NCBI GenBank assembly: GCA_001692895.1
Contig: KV748220.1
Location: forward strand, 1-64,000
DNA from: Cenococcum geophilum 1.58
Lineage: Eukaryota; Ascomycota; Dothideomycetes; Gloniales; Gloniaceae
Length of the DNA stretch: 64,000 nt
Direction of reading: 5' to 3'
The notes beneath the pieces were generated by a model. It had not been told where the DNA came from. It was given only the letters and a program-made list of their open reading frames with translations, and ran no database searches. Shown one piece after another: positions 12,541 to 24,320 of the stretch (position 1 is its first letter; each line of letters begins with the position of its first letter). Position numbers and translations under genes: made by a program.

Positions 12541-13395
12541 ATTCTAAAAAGTTTGAATTTAGTCTGGATTAATATTACTTTAGCTACCAACTACTTCGAC
12601 ACCTATTAAGTAATCCAGCCTACTAACTTTCGTTCCTATATACATAAATAATTCCTATTAAGGTATATCCTCTCTACTAATAGATTATATATATATATTA
12701 TCTTTATTATTCTAAAAGCCTAATCAATACGTAAGAGGATCCTCCCGTTAGTAATGGTTTTTAAAATCTTACTATCCTATATAAAAACTTTTCACTACTA
12801 ATGATTACCAGCTCCCACCCGCATGCTATATAATGTCTATATAAAATCCCTAACGGCGAAGAAAAGCGTACCCTAATTATTCTATTTAATCTACCTCCTA
12901 CCTTTTTCTATAGGTATAAGATATCGAATTAACCTATAATATAATGCTAACTAGAATAATTGGTAAACCTAGCTCCGTCAGATAAATATGCTTAATAATA
13001 AGGACCGAAACCCCATTACTATTAAGCCTATTATACTTTAAAACGAAAGGGCTATTATTAATATTAGTACGTTTTAAACGCACTTTATTAGCTAGCACTA
13101 ATAGATATAGGTTAATAGGCTACCTACTACTTCGTATTTAACGGTTCTAAAAATAATAGGGTAAAACATGCTATTATTTATTGTGCTCTTACCAATTATA
13201 ATAATTAATTCATTATAGGCTAGAAACTTAGCCTTAGATAAGTAAAAGGCAGACTTTTAGGATATATTAGATATATTATAGACGAAACCTTTATATAGCC
13301 TACCCGTATTAAAATACCTTAATAGCAGTACTATACTATTGGATTTCGCTATTAGGCATTAGAGTAACTAAGCAACCTTAAGTCTTCCCCTTATT
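12541..13395. other. AT-rich decayed sequence, unassigned
   Basis: No gene, terminal repeat or motif recognised; composition as in the flanking RIP-affected regions. Confidence 0.5.
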
Positions 13396-13770
13396 ACCTA
13401 ACCCTAAGCCTTATCACGTCGCTAAGACTCTTATATTATTAAGTTTCATTATATTACTAAGTATTATTACATTGCCACTAAGCCTTATTACGTCGCCAAG
13501 CCTTATTATATTATTAAGTCTTATTACATTACTAAGTCTTATTATATCGCCATTAAGCCTTATTATTTCACTAAGCCTTATTATATTGTTAAATCTCATT
13601 ACGCTACCAAGTCTTATTGCATCGCCGTTAAGCCTTATTATATCACTAAGCCTTATTATATTATTAAGTCTTATTACGTTACCAAGTCTCATTGCATCGC
13701 CATTAAGCCTTATTACGTCATCAAGCCCTATTACATTACCGCCGAGCCTCCTAGCCAGATTAGGCAATTA
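13396..13770. repeat. Higher-order satellite: 75-bp units made of 18/21-bp monomers
   Basis: Five 75-bp units begin at about 13396, 13471, 13546, 13621 and 13696. Each contains three 18-bp monomers and one 21-bp monomer related to AAGCCTTATTATATCACT. Because every length is a multiple of three, frames stay open on both strands (six-residue Leu-Ser-Leu-Ile type repeats). These frames are by-products of the repeat and not genes. Confidence 0.95.
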
Positions 13771-13823
13771 GACGTTACGAGTGCGACTCCTAAGCATAGC
13801 GGGTTCGATTCCCACTTATCACG
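13771..13823 (+). pseudogene. tRNA-like 3' fragment with a B-box (T-arm)
   Basis: GGTTCGATTCC at about 13802-13812 matches the eukaryotic B-box consensus GGTTCGANTCC. It lies in a T-arm-like hairpin GCGGG-TTCGATT-CCCAC with one C-A mismatch that a G-to-A change would explain. A CT-CCT-AA stretch upstream could be an Arg(CCT) anticodon loop, but the variable region would be missing and no 5' acceptor strand complementary to TTATCAC is present. At best a truncated tRNA relic or a SINE head that abuts the satellite. Confidence 0.3.
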
Positions 13824-13979
13824 CATTAAAAATATTAAAAAAGAAGGTCATTTCCTATTAAATTAGGCGTTAGTAAGGCTCCAAATTAAGCTTATATTTT
13901 CGTACATATCTTATAACGCCTAAAGTCATACATTTAATGAAATTTTAGCACTATATACTAAGCATATCGGCTCTTTTAC

Positions 13980-14665
13980 GCCAAGTTTTAATTACGTTAG
14001 GCTAGCTCTAAATCAAAGCATAAGGTAAAACATACTATACCACTACGCTATAAGGACTTTAGAATATAATCTTATAAATTTAACTAAATTATAACCCCTT
14101 TTTAAACCTTACAATCAAACCAGATCCTTAGGGAGAGATCCCTATATTAAATCTTAGGGAACGTTTGGTAGCGACTTTAGATTAAATCTAAAGGCCCTAG
14201 AATATATCCGATCTAAAGCTTAAATCTAATTCTAACGTAATCGTTTAGTTAATCTAGCGACTTTCTAATCTAAAAGCTCCTCTAGATTAGCAAGCGCGTT
14301 AAATTTATAAGCTATACCATATATAGAATCTAAACTAAGGTTTTAGCGTTAGTTTAAATTAGGAGCTTAAAGCTTATCTAAAGCCTTATAGAAGGATTAA
14401 CTTAATTTTAGATTTTAGATTTTAGTAAGTAGTTAATCTACTATAGTCCAAAATCTTAATTATTAGAAATTTGGGGTGTCTTTGCCACCACAATAGCAAA
14501 GGCACCTTAAGTTTAATACCACGCTAAGCATTACAACTTTCCTACAGTAACTAAGCAATTATAGAACTTACCATACCACTGCCCGTAAAGGCCCTTAGTT
14601 ATAGTCTTATGAATTTAATTAAAATATAAACACCTTCCTAAATCTCACAATTAAATATTTTTACG
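13980..14665. repeat. Two diverged direct copies of about 120 bp, plus a hairpin
   Basis: About 13980-14110 resembles about 14507-14660 (shared words: ACCACT, TATAGTCTTATGAATTTAA versus its diverged partner, and an AATC-rich tail). Between them are TAATCTAAA-rich blocks. A hairpin with 11-bp arms, GGTGTCTTTGC and GCAAAGGCACC, lies at about 14474-14505. The pair could be remnants of a short LTR or MITE, but no ends could be fixed. Confidence 0.45.
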
Positions 14666-14935
14666 TATAGCACTATGCCAAGATCACGATACAGATTGCT
14701 TAGATATAGCTTTACTACAATATAACGGCTCTACGCTAATCGATTAATCTACGGCTCTAAAATCTAAATCTATAATACTAAAAATAAGCTCTAAGCTACT
14801 GATTTTATATTAGCAGAACGAAACTTAGTAAGAGATTTAAGCAGTAAAATTACTACTAAGAGTTACTGCCCGGATCCTAGCCAATAAATACCTATAACTA
14901 TAATCTTAGTAAATAGCAAAAAGTATATAGCAGTA

Positions 14936-15260
14936 CTAAGACAATAGTAGGACAATATAAAACAATAATAGGACAATATAATATAATGGTAGAATAATGG
15001 CAAAACAATATAATATAATAGTAGGATAATAATAGGACAATATAACACAATAGTAGGGTAATGATAGGATAATATAACACAATAGCAGGACAATGACAGG
15101 ACAATATAACATAATAGTAGGACAATAATAGAACAATATAGTATAATAGCAGGATAATAGTAGGATAATGTAATATAATAGCGGGACAATAGTAGGACAA
15201 TATAGGATAATATAACATAATAGTAGGACAATAGCAGGATAATATAAGATAATATAAAAA
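14936..15260. repeat. ACAATA/TAGTAGG-rich minisatellite
   Basis: Dense tandem array of short words such as AGGACAATAGT and ATATAACATAATAGT with an irregular period (11 to 27 bp). Minus-strand reading frames across it are repetitive Tyr/Leu/Cys strings produced by the array and are not genes. Confidence 0.92.
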
Positions 15261-17028
15261 CGTAAAATATAAAATATAAAAAGAGGGAGCCCTAATACTT
15301 CCTCTTCTTCCTACCCCTACGGCCCTAGCGCCCAATGTAGTGTAATATCGTCTATTCGTATAAGTGATAGTATTAAGACGGTTACTTTAAGTAATATGCC
15401 TAGATAACTAGTCTAGCGCATGGTTTATATAATATGTAATAATAATAGGGGGATCTCCTATTATTATATTGCTAAGCAACGCCTTTAAAGCTATGTTTTT
15501 CTAGTGCTTAGAGGTTCTTAGATTATTATAAGACGCTTTATAAGAACTCGTTTTAGCGCAGTAGCTTTAAGCCCCATAGTAGTTATATCTAGCTAGTCTT
15601 TAAGAATATAAATATTCTTAAATAAGGAAGCATCCTTAATAGCTATAATTGAGCTAAGATCCGTATAAGGCTTATTTATAACGTATTGTGGTGCTTTAAT
15701 ATTCTGTTAAACTTAAATAAGGTGTTCTAATAACGGGAATCTATTAATAGTTAGATATCTTCTTATTTAGAAAATATCGCACACTTACAGCTCTCTTATT
15801 AGCTTTTATAATGCTAATATAGTGTAGCGACTAACTTCGTAAAATTTAGTTCGTTCCTTAACTATTGTCTATAATACGGATAAGTTAATCTTAATCTCTT
15901 TAGGTCTTAAAGAATAAGTTAACCTTTAGAGGATTCTGTTTTAATACGGCTAATAGTCTCGCCGCCGCTATTACGAGTATATATTTCGTTTAAAAAATAT
16001 TAATCTTAGGAGTTAAAGCAACTAGAGACCTAGCAACTAATCTTTTTAACTAATCCTAACAGATCATCTTCCCTACTCTCTTAAGTAAGAACGCCACGCG
16101 GATTACTAGCCCTTAAGGTAAAAAATATTACTAAGCTAATATGGGCCTTATAGATATTAGGGGATAACTACTTTAGAATTATAGTATGCTTACCTATTTA
16201 TATATACCAATTCCATTACTATATCCAGATTTTAGCAAACTAAAAGGGTCTGCTCTAATTTAACCCACTACTTCTCTTAACAGTTTAATTATATCTTCTT
16301 TTAAAAGATTATACTAAGAGCTTAGATACTCCTTTATTAAGCCAGACGGACCTAAGACTTGTTAACTTATAGTAGAATATCTCCGTTTTCGCTAATAATA
16401 TTCTGGCCCTTATTAGGGATATTAAGTATTTTGGCGGAGGTTAGGACCTCTAATTATGCTAACTAGGCTTTACTAGTTAAGGGCTAACTAGGCGTTTTAA
16501 AGTATTAATAAATATAGTTACTAGTACATATTAAGCTACCTAGAAGGGATTTATATATATAGAACTATAGCGCTATAGCCTAGAGGCTGTATACGTAGTA
16601 TTATACGTAGTATAATATAATAGAGATTAAAAAAAATTTATATATATATATATAAAAAGTATTAACAAATCTGGGTGCTAAATCGAGCTTATTAAGACAG
16701 AGGAGACGTAAAATAAATAGGAGGAGGCTTATAAGTCTAGGTAGTATAGTGGGTAAAAAAGCATTTATTAATACGCTTATTTATTTCTTATAAAATATTT
16801 AACTAATTATTTTATATATAACTAAATAATATAGTTACTATCTACACAATCCTGTATATCGGTCTTAGCACGTAATTAAGACGTCTTTCCTACTGTACCT
16901 CCCCTAATGCTTTTAGAATTATAGCACTAATAATAAACCTAAGCTATAACACCAAAGACACTCTTAAGCGAGATCTTAGGGTTATAAATAAACAATACAA
17001 TACGATCTACTATAATATTAAAATTAAA
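15261..17028. other. AT-rich decayed sequence with a (TA)n tract
   Basis: No recognisable gene. A (TA)n microsatellite lies at about 16632-16653. The rest has the RIP-like composition of the surroundings. Confidence 0.5.
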
Positions 17029-18770
17029 ATGTCGATGTACAGGCTCCTTAGATAGCCACTACGCTCCCTTATAAGTAAGGTATAAATACGGCAAATATTA
17101 AACAAAATCTCTAATAAATTCCTATTTGTATTTTTAGGTTTACCTAAAAATTTATATACTAAATATATTAAACAACTTGCCTAGCGCTGTAGCTATAACG
17201 CGACGCGTTAAATAAATAAAACGGCTTCTATTAGGCAAATTATAACAGGTAACCCAGTACTCCCATACTCCGCTATTACGCATTATCTACTAGCCGGCAT
17301 ACTAAAGGCAATAAGGTAGGAGGGAACACTAAGGTTATATAGGATAATAATAATACTAATTCAGCGGGCAGCTAATAAAGAGCTAATAATTATCCTAACC
17401 CAAAAGCTAGCGACCGGTAAGAATAACGCCCTAAATATACACGTTAATAATCTAAGCTTTAATATATTTATAGATATACTAGGCTAGGATATTAACTTTA
17501 ACCCTAAGAGCGAAACACTTTACTACTACATTGGCAATAAAATAGCCAAAGGACGAATTCAGCTTATAAACGAAGAGAAATGGCGTAGTGCGGTTAAGGA
17601 TATATTTCTACAAGAAATAGATAGGTTTTTATTTATAATAGAATAAAGAAGAATAAGTAGGTTACTACTTAAAGTTAATTCAGCGTTACTAACTCGTATT
17701 TATAGTCTGCGCTGCTAGCCAAAAATAATATAATTACTTACCCTCCATTTCCGCACCCTTACCTTTACTAGACAACTCGCACTCTATATATATAAAAATA
17801 GGTAGAATAGGTAAACGGGTCAATACTAAGGTAATACTTAACCTATAGCCATCCCAAAAAACCTCTCCTAGTTAAAAAAGAGCCCTCACTCTACGCCTTA
17901 ACCCGTAATAGAAAAGGCGAAGGTAACTATAACCGCAGTATAGATTATACGCCTTAAAGCCACTGCTTTATTTGGAATACTTACTAGTTTAATAGATTAC
18001 CATATATAAAGGTAGACGGCTTAATATTAGAGCCCTTCGGCGTGCTATTAGGCGAGGGAGTCTTAGAATAATATATCCTAGGATATTCTTATAACTTATC
18101 TAGCATTCTTAAAACGCCTAAGGGGATTAGATAATAAAGCCTAAGGTTTATACCTATTCTTTTTAGTAAACTTATTAGGGTAATATATGTTAACACTGTC
18201 CCTAGCTTACTCTTAGTATCCAACATCTAATTTTTATATCTATGCTTACGCTTTCCTTACTATTCTACTAAATTTAATTGCTGTTGCGATATATATATAG
18301 GGGATAAGTTAGGCTTACTATAGGCTAGCGGGGTTAACGACACGGAAGAATAACGTTAGATATTTGCGGTAGAAATACTAGGTGTTGCATAAGGGTGTGG
18401 AATATGGCGATATAACTATATAGAAGTGTTATTGCTGTCCTATATGCCGCCTATGCCTACCCTAGCATTATCTACACTGGTAAGCTATACGGATAAGGTA
18501 GATAAGCTTTGCTTTAAGTATAAGACAAGTATTAAACCTAGTATAGGTGGACCGGAATAAGGTATAGGATCTAAAAGCCGGCGCCCTAGGTAGGTAAAGT
18601 AGTTTAATAAGGTACCTCCCTATTAAATTTAGACACGAGCCTTACTAGCCTACTGCTTTTATTGCTAGGATTAACATTTAACTTTTCGTATACCTATACT
18701 ATATCTGCTAAGGGATATGCTAATAGAATAAAATAGTTTCGCGTATAATAGCAAATAGTATTAGACAATC
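17029..18770 (+). pseudogene. Long decayed frame of unknown identity
   Basis: From the ATG at 17029, one plus-strand frame runs to about 18770 broken by TAA/TAG codons. The conceptual product, about 580 residues, starts MSMYRLLRQPLRSL and includes a charged stretch NEEKWRSAVKDIFL near residues 185-200. It looks more protein-like than the other frames, but I recognise no family. It could be a gag, a transposase fragment or an accessory gene of an element. Confidence 0.35.
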
Positions 18771-20526
18771 TTTAACTATATAATAATATTTTCTTAACTA
18801 CTAACTTAACGCGAGTTAATAGGTCGCGGTCGCGGCTTAACCGCAACCGGTTAGAACTAGCAGCTAATTATAACAAATACACCCCTATTTAAGTTATTTG
18901 CAAGCACTATAGTAATAATACTCCTATTAATACTGCTATCAGTCTAATATATACTATACTAGTATACATTCTTTTAAGTTGTTAATCTATATACGCCCTA
19001 AACATTATAGAAACAGCTATAAGGTAACCTATTTTAGCTATAAGCTGTACCTTTTACTAACCAGGCAAATATAGGAGTGTTACTATAGTAGGTAAACGTA
19101 AAAACGCGTTATTAAATACTTAAACTAGTAGTAAGAACCCTACTTTAAGTTAACGTATAATAAGGAAATAAGGATAACTGGTATAATTAACCTTATATCT
19201 CTACCTAGCCTACTACTGGGAGTTGCCCACGTCTTAGCTAATAAAAGGAAAAACGCGCTAACGGAGAATAAGTATATAGAACCTAGCTAGAACGAGCACG
19301 TAGAACCTAGCTAGAATAAGCAATATTATAACTTTAGTCTAGTTATATCTAGGCGCGGAGAGGAGCAGGCACGTAATAGACCCTATTAACGTTATATATA
19401 ATATATTAAGCTGGCTAACAATATATAGAATGTACATGGCCGCCTCTAGCTAAAAAGGGTAATCTCTAATAATAAGGATAGTGACTGCGAGTCTATACCT
19501 ACTTCTTTTACAAAACGATAGCGACCAAATATTAATTAATCTACTAAATCTGTTAATGATCTGGTAGTAGAACCAGCTTAGTTAAAGACGCGAAGTCCTA
19601 ATCTTTTAGTTAAGGTAGGTTATACCTTTATACATAACCGGAGTCTAACTATAATATTTAATAGTCTCCTCTACTATTTAGTACTTAATGGGCCTTAGTA
19701 AATAGAACACTCTTTTTACTATCTAACCGCCAACCGCTATAAAAAGCAGCATCTTTATAATATACCTCCGGCTCTTAATAATTGCGTATTGGTTTAAAAT
19801 ACTCTTTTACGCGTCTAATCCGTACCTTACCGCGTAAACAATTGCGTGCTAGTTTAAAATACTCTTACGCGCGCCCAATCTATACCTTATCGCGTAAACA
19901 ACCAATATTTGGCTTTATATTCTCCCTAGTAAGCTATATCCGCCTAAACCCTAACATAGCTTCGTCTATAAGATAAGTAACCTCCCTCTAATATAGAGTA
20001 CACTAACCTAGTATTTAATCTAAAGGGGACCTAAATAGCGCTAGGGAAAGTAAGGACGAGTTAGACTATAAAGACGATTTTAACCTAACTACCGCGCTAC
20101 GGGCAAGAGAAGAGTACCTCTGGATATTATAACGGCGATATATAAAAGAAAACCCACCTAAGAGATATGAGCCTATATTTGCGCTTTATAGGTCTATTTT
20201 ACTAGTAAGGCTAATAACTAACTCTAGGACTTATAATAGGCATCTTATTAACCTATAGTTCGACCGCTTTCTAGGCCTTATTAAGGATATAATAAAAAAG
20301 GCATAATTAGAAGCCATTTTAAAGTAGCTAAAAGTAGTATAAAAAAAAGCTAATCGTATTCCTAACCCGGTGTCCGCTCATAAGGTATCTATATACTAGA
20401 AATATTATATTAAATTATCTACTAATAATCTTAATATTATATATAGCTATTTAACGCAATAGGGAACTTTAGGAACTACGTAATTACGAAGGCTTATATA
20501 ATTATAAGGGAGGTATTATTATGCCT
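18771..20526. other. Decayed sequence with a 60-bp tandem duplication
   Basis: Unassigned. It contains two 60-bp units at 19781-19900 (each starts ATTGCGT and contains TTTAAAATACTCTT), keeping a short frame open at 19782-19976. Also present is an isolated GC-richer word cluster near 18828-18850. Confidence 0.5.
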
Positions 20527-20665
20527 AAGCCCAACCCACTCGACCATACAAACCACCAAAAAGGTAGCAGCAGTGTCTCGCGACTGGACGGGCTGCCGGT
20601 TGGAATGTCTTATAAGCTCTCCAGCCCATACGTAACGTATGGGTAGCGCAAGGCATGACAGGTAT
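20527..20665. other. Short island that escaped RIP
   Basis: This stretch keeps many CA and TG dinucleotides and is visibly GC-richer than both flanks. It contains a perfect palindrome with 9-bp arms CCCATACGT and ACGTATGGG at about 20626-20644. Its ends (TGCCT and AGGCA) are inverted, but no target duplication is clear. It could be a small recent insertion or single-copy DNA. Confidence 0.55.
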
Positions 20666-22124
20666 ATAGGCTAGGGTTTAACGACGCGCCCGAACTAATT
20701 ATAGAACTACTAACTAATTATAATTTTATTACACTAGATTACACAAAGGTATTTTGCCTATACTATTTAGTAAAATACTAATAAGAGTTAATAGCTAAGT
20801 AATAACCGCTTCCGTTCCGACGTAATAGTTACTAGTATAGCTAGTATATTTTACGGTAGAGGAAGGAACGGCCTTACCCGATTACCTTACTCTTATAATA
20901 TATTTAAAAAGCTTACCAGTAATACTATTACTTTTGTTTTAACAGCAATATATTATATAATTAGGGAGTATAGAACTAGGTCTAAGGAAACGGACAACTT
21001 TTATAGCACTATTATTAGTGGTTAGTATATATCCGGTGTTTTACTACCTATTATTATTCTCTAACCCGTTGTAGAAGCCTATACTAACCTCTTAGGCGGC
21101 TAAAACCAGATGTCTAGAAAACGGCAATCTAAAATCTAGCTATGGCTTTAGCCTATAGTTATTAAACATGCTATAGGCCTAATGCCGGATTAATTAACTA
21201 TAGAAATTATTAAGGACCCGTATAAAGATGACCTTAACGACCTTATAGCGGATCTAAGCAATAATATAAGAGAGAGGTTCCTCGCAAGCCTTAGCAATAA
21301 CGAAACTAACGCGATTATTAACTTAGGCTATTTATTAGTAAGCTAGGCTATACTATCTAATCTACTAAGTCTGTCTTAAAGGGAGAGCTCTAGAGTAGGC
21401 CAGACTAGTCCACTAAATCCGTCTTAAAGGGAGAGCTCTAGAGTAAGCTAGAAAATCTAGGGCCCTACTACTACTATAATATTTGCTAATTTAACTTTTA
21501 AAACTAGCTAAGTTTGTTAGATTTAGCAGAATATATATCCTCCGCCCTAGTGTATTACTTTATCCTAAATATAGGAACCGGCGAGCCTAGGCTAAAAAGG
21601 TTTAAATCTAATAAGTTATTTATATAATTTAAGCAGTACTACAGCCTTATAGAGGACAGCTATAGCTAGTATAGTAATGGGAAAGCAATATTAAATTTAA
21701 TTAAGAATAAGGAGTAGTATATAAAGTTTATAATATATACTCTGGACTCTAGTATAGAGGAGCCGGTAGAGTTTTTAGTAGGAGATTAGGTGTAGGACTT
21801 TCTATACTCTCCTATAGGATAACTGCGGCTTCTTTATTGTATATACTAGCTCTTAATCTACCTTTCTTTCGGCCTATATCTACTACTCTTAGTAGCTACT
21901 TTTTGGCTATATATATATGCTATACTAGTAAAGCTAAATACTTATATTATATTATTGTCGCAGGGAGAGCAGGAAAGGTCTTATAATTTTAGAATATATT
22001 ATAAAACAGTTAGAATATTATATTAAATTATCTAAAATAATATATTAGATTATATAAGGAAGTGTATACAATTTGCCTTACTAGCCTTATAAATAGCTTT
22101 AAAGTAGCCTTTTTTTATTATCTA
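20666..22124. other. Decayed sequence, plus-strand frame with a 48-bp duplication
   Basis: Unassigned RIP-affected sequence. Two 48-bp units, sharing CTTAAAGGGAGAGCTCTAGA, lie at 21361-21455. They would encode 16-residue repeats (SVLKGELQSR), hinting at an old coding region. Confidence 0.5.
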
Positions 22125-22340
22125 AAATATACTGTTGGTACAAAAGAGGTAGATGGCTCCAAATACAATTATGGTTGCAGGTTGCGTGCAGGTTACGTAC
22201 AGGTTGCGCGCAGGCTACGCGCAGGCTGCGTGTCAAAAAAACACAACATAGGCTAGTCGGTCGGGTTGCCAAATGCCCTCAACTGCGCGCCAATTGCGTC
22301 AACCACCAACCATTGAGGCCATTGGAAGGGTACCATATTT
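22125..22340. repeat. RIP-poor island with an 11-bp minisatellite
   Basis: Five units of AGGTTGCGTGC type occupy 22179-22233 at exact 11-bp spacing. The flanking 100 bp keep CA/TG-rich words such as CAACCACCAACCATTGAGG, unlike the surrounding sequence. Confidence 0.85.
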
Positions 22341-23074
22341 TGCCAATATAACTAAATAGGCTATCTATAAGTGTATTAAGGTATAGTATTTAGAATATAG
22401 ATACTTACTAGCTATATATTTAGGCTTAAAATCTCTATCTATAGTAGGAAGGCGGATATAGATTTTACCTTTATTAGTCCTTNATATANGANGAGTATTA
22501 GTATTAACTATAGGGTATTCTATATAGCTACGTCTTATATTTTTACTACCTCCTTCTATTATCGCTTCTATTTAAGGTCTACCTATTTTGTAATAAGTAT
22601 AGTAGATCTCTACTAGTACAGCGCTAGGTCTCTACCTAGTAAGCTAATAGTTCCTATATTCTTTCTTTTCTTTCTACTTATAGGTAGAGGGCTTCCTAGC
22701 TAGTATACTTAGGCGTATTGCCTTTAAGGGGCCTCAATCCTTACATACGTTTTAGTATTTAGCATATATTTTCTTTTACTAAGTAGCCTTATACTATAAC
22801 TATTCTCTATATAGTGTTATTTAATTAATATATAAGTCTACTAGTAGAACTACTACTTTTATCTTGTATAGCGCGTAATATTCTCTTATAAACCCTATAG
22901 TTCATATATAGGTACTAGATTTATAGCGCTTTATAATACCTAGTCTTAGGCCTAGATCTAGAGCGTATAGTATTATTAGCTTACTATAAATAAATTAATA
23001 ATTATATAATTCTTATATAATTATAATTTTATATTTACTAGTATAAAATATATTTATACGCCTATATAAGGCTC
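22341..23074. other. AT-rich decayed sequence with ambiguous bases
   Basis: No gene recognised. Undetermined bases at 22483, 22489 and 22492 indicate a weak assembly consensus here. Confidence 0.5.
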
Positions 23075-23570
23075 TATATAAAGTCTATACAAGGCTCTGC
23101 ACAAAGCTCTATATTAAGGCTCTACACAAAGCTCCGCTCTCGAAGCTCTACTTAAAAGCTCTACTCGAAGCTCTACTAAAGCTCTACTCGAAGCTTCTGC
23201 TTAAAGCTCTGCTTAAGCTCCCAAGCTCTGCACAAGGCTCTGCAAAGCTCTGCACGAGGCTCTGCACGAAGCTGCATCTCCAGAGCTCTGCACGAGAGCT
23301 CTCTGCACGAGGGCTCTGCACGAAGCTCTGCACGAGCTGCGCACGACACGAAGCTCTGCACGAAGGCTCTGCACGAAAGCTCAGTCCTGCACGAAGCTCT
23401 GCACGAAAGCTCTGCACGAAGCTCTGCACGAAGCTCTGCACGAAGCTCTGCAGAAGCTCTGCACGAATCTCTACGCGGAGCTCTGCGTAGGGCTCTGCGT
23501 AAGCCTCTACTAAAGCTCTACATAAGGCTTTATTAAAGCTCTGCGCGAGGCTCTACCTAAAGCTTACCCC
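23075..23570. repeat. 12-bp AAGCTCTGCACG minisatellite, about 35 units
   Basis: Array of AAGCTCTGCACG-like units with occasional 11- or 13-bp variants. Central units (about 23200-23480) are intact, while outer units show TGCA changed to TACA or TACT. Minus-strand frames over it (Cys-Arg-Ala and Val-Gln-Ser repeats) are by-products of the array. Confidence 0.95.
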
Positions 23571-23589
23571 CTTCTATAAAGCAAATCTA

Positions 23590-24320
23590 TACCTACTAGT
23601 AGTCCTTAGTTATTATTTAAAGCTAGCTCGTCGGTTTGGGTACTCTGGCTGCGGTAGGAAGAGGTCATAGGAAAGGTGCGGCTGCTACGACTCGGGGGCG
23701 TCGGGCGCGATAACGAGATAACAAATTGGAATCGGGCAAATCGGGCAACGTAGTCTTCTTCGCCAGGTTTGATTTGGTAATTCTAGCCGTTAGGAATAGC
23801 TTAGGGAGCTATAGAAGTTAAGACAATTTGGCTCAAAGTAGGTGTATATAGGCCTAAATACCCCGCGCAGGACTAACAAAAATCCGAACCGTGTACCAGA
23901 CCTTCTAACAAAGGTCTTGCCAAAAGCGGCTAGCGGCTTGGCAAGGTAAGCCTTGGCAAGAAGGTCTGGGAACGAGACAATGGGAGACGGGCGATCGAGC
24001 GTCGTCGATATTCGAAATTTCCATTTTCCCAATTTTATTTCTTACTACTTGTACTACCCCTACCTATTAACCACAACCTTACGGAGTATGGTATAGTCAT
24101 CCCGGAGGAGTTTCCTATTCGCTAGAGCTCATAGAGCCTGGGGGGGTGTGTTGGTAGGGGGGGGTACTTGGGCAGTCTCTTTGAGCTCAGCGACGTGTCA
24201 CGTGACAGCGCGCGGGCCATCGTGTAGATATCTTCTCGGGGCCTTCGAGCCCCTGAGATTCTTCCTCATAGAGTATCATATGTATCATTCCATCAGCCTG
24301 CTCAGTGCCCTGACAGTTGC
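23590..24320. other. RIP-poor, GC-richer island with hairpins
   Basis: About 730 bp with normal CA/TG content. A 74-bp foldback at 23896-23969 has outer arms CCAGACCTTCT / AGAAGGTCTGG and inner arms CTTGCCAA / TTGGCAAG. A second hairpin CTCGGGGC / GCCCCTGAG lies near 24235-24257, and a perfect palindrome TGTCACGTGACA near 24196-24207. G-runs (7 and 8 G) occur near 24141-24165. A minus-strand 80-codon open frame (23790-24032) spans the foldback but has no recognisable domain. Possibly single-copy DNA or unmutated insertions, including an LTR-like part. Confidence 0.6.

Noticed and set aside
13414-13771. Open frames on both strands over the 75-bp satellite
   Set aside because: They exist only because the unit length is a multiple of three; the products are simple repeats.
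13780-13798. tRNA-Arg(CCT) gene
   Set aside because: Anticodon-stem pairing is poor, the variable region would be absent and the 5' acceptor strand is missing, so only a tRNA-like fragment can be claimed.
13396-15260. CRISPR array
   Set aside because: Units are contiguous without unique spacers, and the genome is eukaryotic.
14863-15335. Several overlapping minus-strand frames rich in Tyr, Leu, Ile and Cys
   Set aside because: Produced by the ACAATA/TAGTAGG array, open in more than one frame at once.
23176-23441. Minus-strand frames with Cys-Arg-Ala or Val-Gln-Ser repeats
   Set aside because: By-products of the 12-bp satellite.
23790-24032. 80-codon minus-strand gene
   Set aside because: No domain, spans the foldback, no sign of codon bias; kept only as a note in the island entry.
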